From: Ruminococcus flavefaciens | GTDB lineage: Bacteria > Bacillota > Clostridia > Oscillospirales > Ruminococcaceae | DNA length: 64,000 nucleotides | Direction of reading: 5' to 3' | Assembly: GCF_900119075.1 (NCBI RefSeq) | Contig: NZ_FPIP01000003.1 | Coordinates: forward strand, 186,001 to 250,000 | In this document: piece after piece, positions 1 to 7,634 of the stretch | How the letters are laid out: every line of letters begins with the position of its first letter | Position numbering within the stretch: position 1 is the first letter of the stretch | Translations under genes and position numbers: made by a program | Notes under the pieces: model-generated | Told to the model about the DNA's origin: nothing | Database searches by the model: none | The model's input: only the letters and a program-made list of their open reading frames with translations

Positions 1-227
1 CCGCAGTTGCCCTGAGAAATTACAGTTGATTCCTTTTGCAGCAGGGCAGTCTTTGCTCCAAGCTCAGCCGCCCAGCCTGCCGCAGGGACTCCCGAAGCTC
101 CTGCGCCTACGACTACTATATCATAATCCTCTGTACGGTCGGGAACTATATTCCCAAGCTCGCAGACGGAATCGCCGACTTCTGCCGCTGTTATTCCGTC
201 GGGTACTGCGTTTATTGTTTTATCCAT
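1..227 (-). CDS. FAD-dependent oxidoreductase, N-terminal part (runs off the window)
   Basis: The minus strand gives 75 codons from an ATG at 227 to the window edge. After about 35 residues comes a dinucleotide-binding beta-alpha-beta fold with VVVGAGASGVPAA (GxGxxG type), followed by the acidic strand-2 region, as in FAD_binding_2 flavoproteins related to fumarate reductase. A purine-rich ribosome binding site (AAGGAATGAT) precedes the ATG. The 35 residues ahead of the FAD motif look like a short cytoplasmic extension and not a signal peptide. The substrate cannot be judged from this fragment. Confidence 0.75.
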   Translation of the reverse strand, partial: MDKTINAVPDGITAAEVGDSVCELGNIVPDRTEDYDIVVVGAGASGVPAAGWAAELGAKTALLQKESTVISQGNC

Positions 228-366
228 GATGTATCATTCCTTCCGTTAAAAATAACTGTCTGTTTCAATTATAGCACTTCTGCAAGAAAAGTCAATTCAT
301 TTATGCAAAAAACAAAAGGCTGGAAGTATTAACCGTAGTACGTATAAAGAAGTTTTATGCTTATTA

Positions 367-625
367 TTGAGAGAACCCTTTTTGAAAAAGGGCTCCTCTT
401 ACGGAGGACGTCCCCTCTGTCACTGCGTGACATCTCCCCGCACTGCGGGGAGTCACTCTCAAACTCTCTCCCTAAAACTTTCGTTTTGTTTTTTCTCAGA
501 TAGAGCGCTTTATAAAATAAAAAAGTCCTGCAAAATGCAGGAGCGCCCTATCTGAGAAAAAAACAGATAAAAGTCTTTGGAAAGGGGTATGGGGGAGAAC
601 CTTTCCTCAGAAAGGTTTCCCCCAT
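367..625. repeat. Composite block of hairpins in a gene-free stretch
   Basis: The 228-686 gap has no convincing gene but several strong inverted repeats. One arm pair, about 490-510 and 545-562, pairs TTCTCAGATAG with CTATCTGAGAA around an inner hairpin TCCTGC/GCAGGA. Another at about 590-625 pairs GGGGGAGAACCTTTC with GAAAGGTTTCCCCC. A third at 418-455 holds GTCACTGCGTGAC and CTCCCCGCACTGCGGGGAG, which resemble hairpins near 24760 and 58450. It looks like a non-autonomous repeat composite, or possibly a structured RNA. Confidence 0.5.
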
Positions 626-686
626 AATTAACTATAAGCTTCTATATGAGTATTACGGTTATAGTTCCAGCCTTTTTATATCAATA

Positions 687-866
687 CTATTTATTATCAT
701 CATCTTCCGTCCACGGAGATGTATAGTGAAACTTGCCTGAATTCATATCAAGGGCAACATAATCATCTAATCGGCGCATTAAGTTGCCTTTGGAGTCAAC
801 GCCCATTTTACCGTCGAACGTTGTTATAAAATCATTGTCATTATAATCAAAAACAGCTGCACACAT
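687..866 (-). CDS. Small uncharacterised protein, 59 aa
   Basis: The ATG at 866 is preceded by AAGGAGG at ideal distance, and the frame runs 59 codons to TAG. The protein is acidic (MCAAVFDYND... ending in TEDDDNK) with no membrane segment or cysteine motif. It looks like a cytosolic small protein. Coding is supported by the ribosome binding site and by a consensus promoter about 130 bp upstream (998-1026). It follows the mcrB-mcrC-like genes on the same strand but is separated from them by a terminator, so it is an independent unit. I do not recognise the family. Confidence 0.65.
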   Translation of the reverse strand: MCAAVFDYNDNDFITTFDGKMGVDSKGNLMRRLDDYVALDMNSGKFHYTSPWTEDDDNK

Positions 867-997
867 AACGGATCCTCCTTCTTATAGGCTTGAAATAGCC
901 ATGTTCGGGGAGTTTGTACACTAATATCGGGATATGTTATCCAATGAACATCTGAATCACCTCATCTAAGCTGAAAAGCCTTGTTTACTATATATTT

Positions 998-1026
998 ATT
1001 ATATCATATTTCAACAGATTTGTCAA
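998..1026 (-). promoter_or_regulatory. Sigma-A promoter of the 59-aa gene
   Basis: On the minus strand TTGACA (1026-1021) and TATAAT (1003-998) are separated by exactly 17 bp, a perfect consensus. Transcription would start near 990, leaving a leader of about 120 nt before the ATG at 866. The leader contains two very short frames (MFIG, after GAGGTGA, and MAISSL), which might be leader peptides. Confidence 0.75.
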
Positions 1027-1073
1027 CATATAGTTGAAAATATACAAAAGAAATGTTGAAATGTTCATGCAGC

Positions 1074-1101
1074 AAAAAAGCCGCAGTATATCTGCGGCTT
1101 T
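1074..1101 (-). terminator. Rho-independent terminator after the mcrC-like gene
   Basis: On the minus strand AAAGCCGCAG and CTGCGGCTTT form a 10-bp stem with a 5-nt loop, followed by T residues. It starts 8 bp after the mcrC-like stop codon, so the short mcrC reading frame is a finished gene and not one cut by an unseen continuation. Confidence 0.85.
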
Positions 1102-1108
1102 GAATGTT

Positions 1109-2029
1109 TTATTTTCTTCTCCTTGTTGTTTTAGTTTTCTTTTTCTGGGGAGCAGGCTTCGGAGCTGTTTTTTCAGCGGCTTCGGGTGCTTCTGCTGACT
1201 TTTGCTCAGACACCGCCGCTTCTGCCTCCTCCATTTGGTAAAGCTGAGCGCAGAGCACATATTTTCCCGAAAAGGCAGTACCCTCTTTTTTATCAAAGAG
1301 CATTCTGCAAATATCAAGTACAGTGTTGTACTTCTTGGTATTTCTGGTATTGATGCATTTGCTGAACTCCGCGGCTATATTGAGGGGAGTACGGGCTTCT
1401 TCGAGATAGGAAAGCGACTCCTTGAGAATATGGGAGCTGTTTGGGTTTGCGGTGAGCTTTATGAGCTTTGCCGCCGCCGCTTTTATAATGCGGTTTTCGG
1501 CGCGGTCGGGAGTAAACACTTCATGCCGCACGAAAACGCGCTCGCGGTGAACGAGATTTCTGCGTATATTCTCGGAAAACAGGATAGTGCCCTGAACAGA
1601 GTTCAGATTTTCCTCGCGGCTGGCATAGGCGGAGAGAACGCCGCTTTTGATTATCTTCATTGTCTCTCCTGCAAACACGGAAACGAAGTACTCAAAAAAG
1701 TTCATATCGGGATCGAAGCTCATGGGACGGAATTCGTATCCGCACCTGTCGCAGAACTCCTCGCAGAGTGCTTTTCTTGCGCTTTCAGTGCCGTCCACTG
1801 AATGGGGGAGTATCTCGATAAGAGTACCGTCGGCAAGGCAGATAAAGCCGCAGTAGGAGCCTGCTGTGATATATTTATTTCCGTTTTTTTCAGCCGCAGA
1901 GACAGCTTTTCTGCCGTCAGCCCTGCAGACCTCCGCAAACTCGCCGAGCATCATGCCCAGCTCGCCGTTTTTTGCCGAAATGTCCGCTATCTTTTCGTTG
2001 GCTGATACGCAAATATGTCTGGTGTACAT
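1109..2029 (-). CDS. McrC-like protein without the nuclease domain
   Basis: 306 aa. McrC is the partner of the McrB GTPase in modification-dependent restriction and normally carries a C-terminal PD-(D/E)XK nuclease. Here the N-terminal and central parts are typical: residues 60-80 (GFICLADGTLIEILPH), the ENIRRNLVHRERVFVRHEVF block at about 153-172, and AENRIIKAAAAKL at 177-189. The helical region continues to FSGKYVLCAQLYQMEE (253-268), which matches the FSGKN...LLFPME segment just before the nuclease in full-length relatives. Then comes an Ala/Glu/Pro linker and a basic end, PQKKKTKTTRRRK. No PD-D/E-K motif exists. It starts 15 bp after mcrB with its own GGAG site. Family assignment is from motif recognition. 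Confidence 0.75.
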   Translation of the reverse strand: MYTRHICVSANEKIADISAKNGELGMMLGEFAEVCRADGRKAVSAAEKNGNKYITAGSYCGFICLADGTLIEILPHSVDGTESARKALCEEFCDRCGYEFRPMSFDPDMNFFEYFVSVFAGETMKIIKSGVLSAYASREENLNSVQGTILFSENIRRNLVHRERVFVRHEVFTPDRAENRIIKAAAAKLIKLTANPNSSHILKESLSYLEEARTPLNIAAEFSKCINTRNTKKYNTVLDICRMLFDKKEGTAFSGKYVLCAQLYQMEEAEAAVSEQKSAEAPEAAEKTAPKPAPQKKKTKTTRRRK

Positions 2030-2044
2030 TGTATTCTCCGTTCA

Positions 2045-3805
2045 TCATGAAATATCCTTGTATATCCTTATGAAGTGCTCCTTGCTCCAGTTTTCGGGCT
2101 TGCCGAGGCGGTAAAGTTTCTGTCCCGAATCGAATTTCTTGATGTATTTCGGAGTAATGCATTCGATGAAGGTATTGTCATCGTTGAGCACCAGCTTTAT
2201 TCTTTCATAGTCATCGAAGAAGTACTCCTGAAGCAGGGGGATTATCTTTGTAGCAAAGACCTCTTTCAGCTCGTCGAGAGTCTTTATACAGCCGTCGGCG
2301 TTCATGAAATAAGCATGACCGATAGCGTGTTCGCGGTCGTAGTAATACTCTATGCGCTCATTCAGCGCAGTGAGAAGCTCGCACAGGTCAACACCGCCGC
2401 ATTCGCCCAGCAGTGAGGGCATAGGCATCATCTCAACGAAGTCAAAACGTCTTCTAAGAGCGGTGTCCAGCATGGCGATAGAACGGTCGGCAGTATTCAT
2501 AGTGCCCAGTATATACACATTTGACGGCACGAAGAAATCTGACTGCGAATAGGGCAGGATTACCGAACTGCCGCGCTTTGTGTTCTCGATAAGGGTGATG
2601 AGCTCACCGAATATCCTTGAGATATTGCCTCGGTTTATCTCGTCTATGATAGAAACGAACTTCATATGAGGGCTCTTTGACGCCTTTTCGCAGAGAGACT
2701 TGAAAACGCCGTTGAACGGTCTGTAGATAACTGTGGTATCCTCATGTGCAACAGAGGTATCGTTGCCGTATCTGTCAACTACAACAGGGCGGATACCCTC
2801 AACAAATTCCTCATAGCTGTAAGCCTGATGAAATGTTGTGAACTTTATCTGACCTGAATTGGCATACTTTTCGTATCTTTCCTTTATAGCGGAATAAGGC
2901 TCGTCGTCGTTCTTTTTTCCCTCGATGAGCTGCACTGCGTATTTGACAACGTTATATGTCTTACCTGTGCCGGGAGGTCCGTACAGTATCTGATTCAGCG
3001 AAGCCTCTGACTTTGAATGCTTACGGTGCGTAAGGTCAGTATCGGACTTGTTCTCGGTCTCGGTTTTGAACTCAGCCAACAGCTTCCATGACATGACATC
3101 GAATATCCTCATATTCTTGAACTTGAAATGAGAATTGCGATAATCTATTATCTTTCGGCAGTTGAAGATATAATGGGAAATATCGTCAACATTCTTTATT
3201 CCTACACCTATCTCCCTGAAAACCATAGAATTGGTCATGCTTTCGCCGAGTATCGGGAAAGTAGCAGGTTTAAGGCAGTGAAGTATCCTCGAAAAAGCGA
3301 AAACAGGCATTCCCGATTCCTTTATCAGGGGATTTAGCATTTTATGTGCAGTATCGAGTACCTTGCTGTCGTTTTCCAGTCCCGAGAGGTTTATGCACAT
3401 CTTGAAAAAGAACTGTATGGCTTCGGGCTTTTCGGCGATGAGCGAGTTTTTGAACGTAATGGGCTTTGTAAGGAAGCTCATCTCGTTTTGGTCCACAAGG
3501 TGAGTGAACAGCATTCTTGCGCCCTTGTTCCATATTTTTTCGACAGTCTCATAAAGCATATGCTTGTCAATGTGGAGCAGGTGGCTGTTCTGGATATGCT
3601 GTTTCAGCTCGTTTTTATCGCCTGTCCAGAATCCCAGCGAGAGATAGTACAGCAGGTCGAGGTCCTTATAGTCTATGAGAGCGGTTTTTTTCAGCTTTGC
3701 GTAGCACTCCACGGCTTCGCACACCGAGCTGTAAGTTCCGTCAAATTCTGTAGGTTGTATCTCATTTTTTTGCTTTAGTTCTTCAATAATTTTTGTTTTC
3801 TCCAT
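2045..3805 (-). CDS. mcrB: McrB-like AAA+ GTPase
   Basis: 586 aa from the ATG at 3805 (GAAAGG upstream); an earlier in-frame start at 3868 would lie inside the promoter and is rejected. McrB hydrolyses GTP and translocates or signals to McrC. Visible are Walker A GPPGTGKT (276-283), Walker [10 protein letters not shown] (386-394), the McrB signature MNTADRS (436-442) and the arginine-rich sensor DTALRRRF (447-454). Residues 1-265 form a large N-terminal region that should recognise the target; I cannot assign it to a named reader domain. It includes [20 protein letters not shown] (178-197). It pairs with the nuclease-less mcrC downstream. The role in defence is inferred. Confidence 0.85.
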   Translation of the reverse strand: MEKTKIIEELKQKNEIQPTEFDGTYSSVCEAVECYAKLKKTALIDYKDLDLLYYLSLGFWTGDKNELKQHIQNSHLLHIDKHMLYETVEKIWNKGARMLFTHLVDQNEMSFLTKPITFKNSLIAEKPEAIQFFFKMCINLSGLENDSKVLDTAHKMLNPLIKESGMPVFAFSRILHCLKPATFPILGESMTNSMVFREIGVGIKNVDDISHYIFNCRKIIDYRNSHFKFKNMRIFDVMSWKLLAEFKTETENKSDTDLTHRKHSKSEASLNQILYGPPGTGKTYNVVKYAVQLIEGKKNDDEPYSAIKERYEKYANSGQIKFTTFHQAYSYEEFVEGIRPVVVDRYGNDTSVAHEDTTVIYRPFNGVFKSLCEKASKSPHMKFVSIIDEINRGNISRIFGELITLIENTKRGSSVILPYSQSDFFVPSNVYILGTMNTADRSIAMLDTALRRRFDFVEMMPMPSLLGECGGVDLCELLTALNERIEYYYDREHAIGHAYFMNADGCIKTLDELKEVFATKIIPLLQEYFFDDYERIKLVLNDDNTFIECITPKYIKKFDSGQKLYRLGKPENWSKEHFIRIYKDIS

Positions 3806-3839
3806 TTTATTACAACCTTTCCAATAATATCCTACTGTA

Positions 3840-3868
3840 ATTGTACCATGACAACAAACAAATGTCAA
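3840..3868 (-). promoter_or_regulatory. Promoter of the mcrBC-like operon
   Basis: TTGACA (3868-3863) and TACAAT (3845-3840) on the minus strand are separated by 17 bp. The predicted transcript starts near 3832, about 27 nt before the mcrB ATG. Confidence 0.75.
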
Positions 3869-3932
3869 CGGAATCGAAAATTTTTACACATTATTCACAA
3901 AACAATAAGCTTTTTGTAATATCACAGAAGTA

Positions 3933-3961
3933 TTGAAATTTTATCCGTGGCGGAGTATAAT
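3933..3961 (+). promoter_or_regulatory. Promoter of the divergent 144-aa gene
   Basis: TTGAAA (3933-3938) and TATAAT (3956-3961) are separated by 17 bp. It diverges from the mcrB promoter, with 64 bp between the two -35 hexamers, so one regulator could act on both. Confidence 0.7.
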
Positions 3962-3998
3962 GTTATCAGTGAAAAAACGCAGGAAAAGGAGTGTAAAA

Positions 3999-4433
3999 AT
4001 GAATATATATCCGCTTATTGAAGAGCTTCTGAATAAAAAACCACACATTATAGACATCTTCCCCATGACAGTTCCGCAGAAAGAAGACGACCGATATTTT
4101 GACGCGGAGAAATACTTTCAGCGAAACAGGGCTGACCTTGACCGCAAGCTCACAAATATAATTTTAAAGCTTTACTGTTATTACGACATGACCGCAGTTA
4201 CAGCGGACAATTCCGTGAAAAATCCCGATACAGAGGAGTTTGTCACGCTTCTGTATAGTTGCTTCAGCGGCGGTGTCAGCTATGTGAATATACTTCTTCC
4301 CGAATGTGAGGTACTGCTGACGCTCAACAGCGATGACCTGTATATGACAGTCTACAATGCACATGGCGAAGCCGCGGAGCTTATCTCACAGCTTGTCAGC
4401 GCCGAGGGACTTTTCTTCCGCAGGGCTGAATAA
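3999..4433 (+). CDS. Uncharacterised cytosolic protein, 144 aa
   Basis: The ATG at 3999 follows AAAAGGAG; in-frame starts further upstream lie within the promoter. The protein begins MNIYPLIEELLNKK and has no signal peptide, membrane segment or metal motif. It alternates amphipathic helices (DAEKYFQRNRADLDRKLTNIILKLYCYY) with a strand-rich C-terminal half (VSYVNILLPECEVLLTLNSD). I recognise no family. Its position, divergent from the mcrBC-like operon, may be meaningful but is weak evidence. Confidence 0.7.
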   Translation: MNIYPLIEELLNKKPHIIDIFPMTVPQKEDDRYFDAEKYFQRNRADLDRKLTNIILKLYCYYDMTAVTADNSVKNPDTEEFVTLLYSCFSGGVSYVNILLPECEVLLTLNSDDLYMTVYNAHGEAAELISQLVSAEGLFFRRAE

Positions 4434-4446
4434 TTATACGTATAAT

Positions 4447-4523
4447 AGCTGAGAGTTTATGTGTTCGCTCTGCTCACAATATAATGCCGCCGCAGGCGGC
4501 TCCATAGCTTTCAACTCTCAACT
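4447..4523 (-). repeat. Dispersed repeat, family B copy
   Basis: Read on the minus strand this element starts AGTTGAGAGTTGAAAGC, has a GCCGCC...GGCGGC hairpin core, and ends AAACTCTCAGCT. It matches the order of parts in the longer copy at 42310-42428. It fills most of the gap after the 144-aa gene. Confidence 0.7.
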
Positions 4524-4552
4524 AAGGCGGTGATATATCACCGCCTTGTTTT
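4524..4552 (+). terminator. Terminator-like perfect palindrome
   Basis: AAGGCGGTGA and TCACCGCCTT form a 10-bp stem over a 4-nt loop, followed by GTTTT. It probably ends transcription from the 144-aa gene and insulates the next promoter. Confidence 0.65.
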
Positions 4553-4553
4553 A

Positions 4554-4568
4554 TCTACGGAGCGTAGA
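4554..4568. promoter_or_regulatory. Candidate operator TCTACG-GAG-CGTAGA
   Basis: A perfect 6+3+6 palindrome abuts the -35 hexamer of the XRE gene at 4634. The same palindrome, with AAG as spacer, lies at 48437-48451 upstream of the second XRE gene. The two proteins have near-identical recognition helices. An autoregulatory operator is inferred. Confidence 0.6.
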
Positions 4569-4597
4569 TTGACTTTTTCACGATATCACGCTACAAT
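4569..4597 (+). promoter_or_regulatory. Promoter of the XRE-desulfoferrodoxin gene
   Basis: TTGACT (4569-4574) and TACAAT (4592-4597) have 17-bp spacing, directly downstream of the candidate operator. Confidence 0.7.
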
Positions 4598-4633
4598 TAA
4601 AGCATAGAACAGACTATGGCAGAGGTGATTATC

Positions 4634-5242
4634 ATGGATCAGATAAAAACAGGAGCCCTTATCAGACAGCTTCGTCTGGATTCGGGAATGACGCAGAAGC
4701 AGCTTGCAGAGGCTATCTGCGTCAGCGACAAGGCGGTATCAAAATGGGAGTGCGGCAACGGCTGTCCCGACGTATCCCTGCTTGCGGAGCTCTCCGCTGT
4801 ATTCGGCACGGACGTGCAGACTTTGCTGTCGGGCGGTATAAATAAAAACGAAAGCGAGAAAGGCAACATGAAAAAGCTGAAATTTTACGTGTGTAAGGAG
4901 TGCGGCAATATCATCACGGCTACCTCAGAGGCGGCTGTGACCTGCTGCGGAAACAAGCTCACCGCCCTTGAGCCCGTAAAGGCTGAGGGAGCGGATATGC
5001 TCAGAACCGAGGACCTCGGCGGCGAGTGGTTCATATCCTCGGACCATGAGATGAAAAAGGAGCACTATATCTCCTTTGCAGCGTATGTGACGGACAGCTC
5101 CGCCATGATATTCAAGCAGTATCCCGAGTGGAATTTGCAGATAACGCTGCCGTATTACCGCTCGGGAAGATTGGTATGGTACTGCACAAAGCACGGATTT
5201 TTCTATCAGGATATAAGGAGAGATTCGGGCACAGGCAAATAA
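4634..5242 (+). CDS. XRE-family regulator fused to a desulfoferrodoxin-like domain
   Basis: 202 aa. The ATG at 4634 (MDQIKTG) is chosen over 4616 because AGAGGTG sits 6 nt before it. Residues 1-65 are an XRE helix-turn-helix (MTQKQLAEAICVSDKAVSKWE). Residues from about 85 carry a desulforedoxin-type Cys4 site (CKECG...CCG), then a superoxide-reductase-like beta domain with DHEMKKEHYI and YCTKHGFF. These align with three of the four histidines and the cysteine that bind the catalytic iron of superoxide reductases. The first histidine (EKHVP in enzymes) appears absent, so a sensory rather than catalytic iron site is inferred. It probably regulates its own promoter. Confidence 0.75.
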   Translation: MDQIKTGALIRQLRLDSGMTQKQLAEAICVSDKAVSKWECGNGCPDVSLLAELSAVFGTDVQTLLSGGINKNESEKGNMKKLKFYVCKECGNIITATSEAAVTCCGNKLTALEPVKAEGADMLRTEDLGGEWFISSDHEMKKEHYISFAAYVTDSSAMIFKQYPEWNLQITLPYYRSGRLVWYCTKHGFFYQDIRRDSGTGK

Positions 5243-5244
5243 AA

Positions 5245-5280
5245 ACAGCCGTACAGTGAGTTTGGCTCCTGTACGGCTGT
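5245..5280. terminator. Bidirectional terminator between convergent genes
   Basis: ACAGCCGTACAG and CTGTACGGCTGT form a 12-bp perfect stem. It separates the plus-strand XRE gene from the 3' end of the minus-strand permease gene. Confidence 0.8.
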
Positions 5281-5284
5281 TGCT

Positions 5285-7624
5285 TTATTCGGTTACAAGC
5301 TGGCGTATGCCGACTTTTTTTATCTTACGCGACGCAAGAAGTGCGAACAGGAAGAAGCAAACGCATATCGCTGCCGCGGGGACCGCCACTCCTGCAAAGG
5401 TAAAGCTTGAATAGAAATTCGTGATACCGATACCTCTGAGCATTACCGACAGCAGCTTGTTTATAAACAGCCTGCCTAGGAGCGTTCCAAGTATTGCTCC
5501 TATTATGGATACGATAAGGAATCTCACCGCGAACTGTATCCTCAGCTTGCCTGTGGTGAAGCCCTGAGACTTGAATATGCCGATGTCTGTTTTCTCCTGA
5601 GTGAAAGCCTTTGAGCTGACCATGATAACTACAATCAGCGCAAAGAACAGCGAAAATGAGTAGATAACAGCCTTCATAGCGAATATCGCCGAGTCGTAAA
5701 TGTCCATTGCTTCGTCGTCATCGGCTATGGTGACCTCTATATCATCGCCGTATTTCTTTTCAAGGGCTTCTATTACCGCATTTGACCTTTCGGCGTCCTT
5801 CAGCTCTAAAGCTCCGCCGCCTGTCTCCTGCTTGACACCCAGCTTTTCGCCTGCTTTTCCGTTTATCGCGGTAGCCATGCCGGTATCGCTGAGAGACGGA
5901 TAGAAGCCGCAGATGATGAATTCTTCGTGTTTGTCGTATCTCGCTGCGTCCACCTTGTCGCCGAGCTTCAGACCGAGCTCATCGGCAGCTATTTCGGTAA
6001 TGAGCATCTCGTTGTCATATATGGGAGCTCTGCCCTTTGTCACGTATATATCCTCGGGGTAAAGGGTGATATTGCAGTGTATCTCCTCGCCGTTAATGGA
6101 TATATAACGGCCGCCGTGGAAGTATCTTGTCTTTATGTCGTTCTTGACCGTGTCAAGTATGCCGTCGAGCTCCTCCTTGCTTTTTGCTTTGTCGAAGTTT
6201 ATGAACAGGTCACAGTAGTCTATGCCCATCATTTTTGCGGCTTTTTTGGAGTTTGTGGCGCTGCTGAGAGCGTTTACCATGAGCATGAAGAACACCAGTA
6301 TAGCTGCTATCACTATAGAGGCGAGGTATCTTCTCTTGGCTGAGGTGAACTGTCTCAGTGCAATAGTCGATGACAGGAACTTCGCACTTATGGGAGCCTT
6401 TAATCTGCTGTCGAAGTATATCTCTCTGCGTCCGCCCGAGATAGCGCGGATAGGAGATATTTTGCAAACCTTATGTGTGATGAAGATTATGAATACTGCG
6501 CTTGCTGCGAATATACACAGCAGGTAAAGCAGAGTTTGTCCCAGAGCAAGGTGAGTTTCGGTTATGTAGCCCGATATGGGATCAAATACGCTGGCAATGA
6601 CGCTGATAAGGGGGATCGCGGCAAAGATACCGATGATACTGCCGACGAGCTCAGCTAACAGGTATTGCAGCAGTATGGAAAGTCTTATCCTGCCGCTGCC
6701 GAAGCCCTGCGACTTTAGTATGCCGAGGTTCGTGTAGTCCAGCTCGATGCCTGTGGATATGCTGTGCCCCGCAACTATCAGCACAACTATGGCAAGTATA
6801 AGAATGAACACCAGAAGTATCCCCAGTACATTATCAGAATAGATATTTGTATAGTGTATGGACATATCCTTTGTGAGAGAGCCCCATGAGTTGGAGATGA
6901 TATCCGTGTCAAGATTAACCTGTCTGCGGAATTTTCCGTCGGAGAGTCCGCAGCCGTCGGCTTTGCAGAGTTTTACCATATAGCCGTTGTTTCTTTTGTC
7001 ATCATCGCTTGCCGCTAAGTTTGCGGCGTATATGCTGTCATAGTCCTCCTGTGAGATGAACTGCCATTTCCAGCCGATATTTGAAGCGCCGAAGGTAGGC
7101 TCAACGACGAAGCCCTTTACGGTGAAGTCGTAGTCGCCGCTGTTTGAGTGAGCTGTCACCTTATCGCCGATATCGCATTTGAGTACGGTTTTTGAGCCGT
7201 AGCTCAGGTAGATCTCGCCCTTTGAGAGCTGAGGGATATTGTCCTCATAGCCCGTACAATTTCTGTTTACCAGCTTTAAGCCGTCGGGCAGGACCGAGAA
7301 AAAGCAGGAATTATGATTGCTGCTTTTATCGGCTGTCATTCCGTTGGACATAACAGCCACAGGTGTAGCCTCATAGTGGTCAATGATAGTTTCATTGTCC
7401 AGCTTCTGCTTCATTTCGTCATTGAAAGCGATATCACGTATCATAGCGGTGACATCTCCGCTTTTGGCGTCGGAATGAGCTGCATTGAATGAAGTTATAC
7501 AGCTTTTGCTGACGCTGAGTATAAGTGTCAGCGCCATTGAGATGATGAACGTGAGAATGGCAATGCTTATAAATGTGCCTTTTCTGCGGCGGATATTCGC
7601 TTTCAGCAGAGTGAGTATATCCAT
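5285..7624 (-). CDS. ABC transporter permease, double FtsX/MacB type
   Basis: 779 aa. The ATG at 7624 follows GAGGTGAG, which overlaps the stop of the ATPase gene. An N-terminal membrane segment (SIAILTFIISMALTLILSV) is followed by a large extracytoplasmic domain of about 230 residues, three membrane segments of a first FtsX unit ending in SPIRAISGG, then a second membrane anchor, a second external domain and a last FtsX unit ending in IRQLVTE. This is the layout of permeases that act in peptide-antibiotic resistance or lipoprotein handling. With the ATPase and the two-component system it forms a Bce/Vra-like unit. The substrate is unknown. Confidence 0.85.
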   Translation of the reverse strand: MDILTLLKANIRRRKGTFISIAILTFIISMALTLILSVSKSCITSFNAAHSDAKSGDVTAMIRDIAFNDEMKQKLDNETIIDHYEATPVAVMSNGMTADKSSNHNSCFFSVLPDGLKLVNRNCTGYEDNIPQLSKGEIYLSYGSKTVLKCDIGDKVTAHSNSGDYDFTVKGFVVEPTFGASNIGWKWQFISQEDYDSIYAANLAASDDDKRNNGYMVKLCKADGCGLSDGKFRRQVNLDTDIISNSWGSLTKDMSIHYTNIYSDNVLGILLVFILILAIVVLIVAGHSISTGIELDYTNLGILKSQGFGSGRIRLSILLQYLLAELVGSIIGIFAAIPLISVIASVFDPISGYITETHLALGQTLLYLLCIFAASAVFIIFITHKVCKISPIRAISGGRREIYFDSRLKAPISAKFLSSTIALRQFTSAKRRYLASIVIAAILVFFMLMVNALSSATNSKKAAKMMGIDYCDLFINFDKAKSKEELDGILDTVKNDIKTRYFHGGRYISINGEEIHCNITLYPEDIYVTKGRAPIYDNEMLITEIAADELGLKLGDKVDAARYDKHEEFIICGFYPSLSDTGMATAINGKAGEKLGVKQETGGGALELKDAERSNAVIEALEKKYGDDIEVTIADDDEAMDIYDSAIFAMKAVIYSFSLFFALIVVIMVSSKAFTQEKTDIGIFKSQGFTTGKLRIQFAVRFLIVSIIGAILGTLLGRLFINKLLSVMLRGIGITNFYSSFTFAGVAVPAAAICVCFFLFALLASRKIKKVGIRQLVTE

Positions 7625-7634
7625 AGCTCTCACC

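Noticed and set aside
1109..1320. Frameshift as the cause of the short McrC
   Set aside because: I read the region after the stop in other frames: a terminator and then AT-rich promoter DNA follow at once, with no nuclease-like sequence. A real deletion is more likely.
1202..1801. 199-codon open frame opposite the mcrC-like gene
   Set aside because: It is antisense to a frame with recognisable McrC motifs and lacks a ribosome binding site.
3891..3899. DnaA-box-like TTATTCACA
   Set aside because: A single copy in an AT-rich promoter region; no cluster, no dnaA/dnaN genes, so not an origin.
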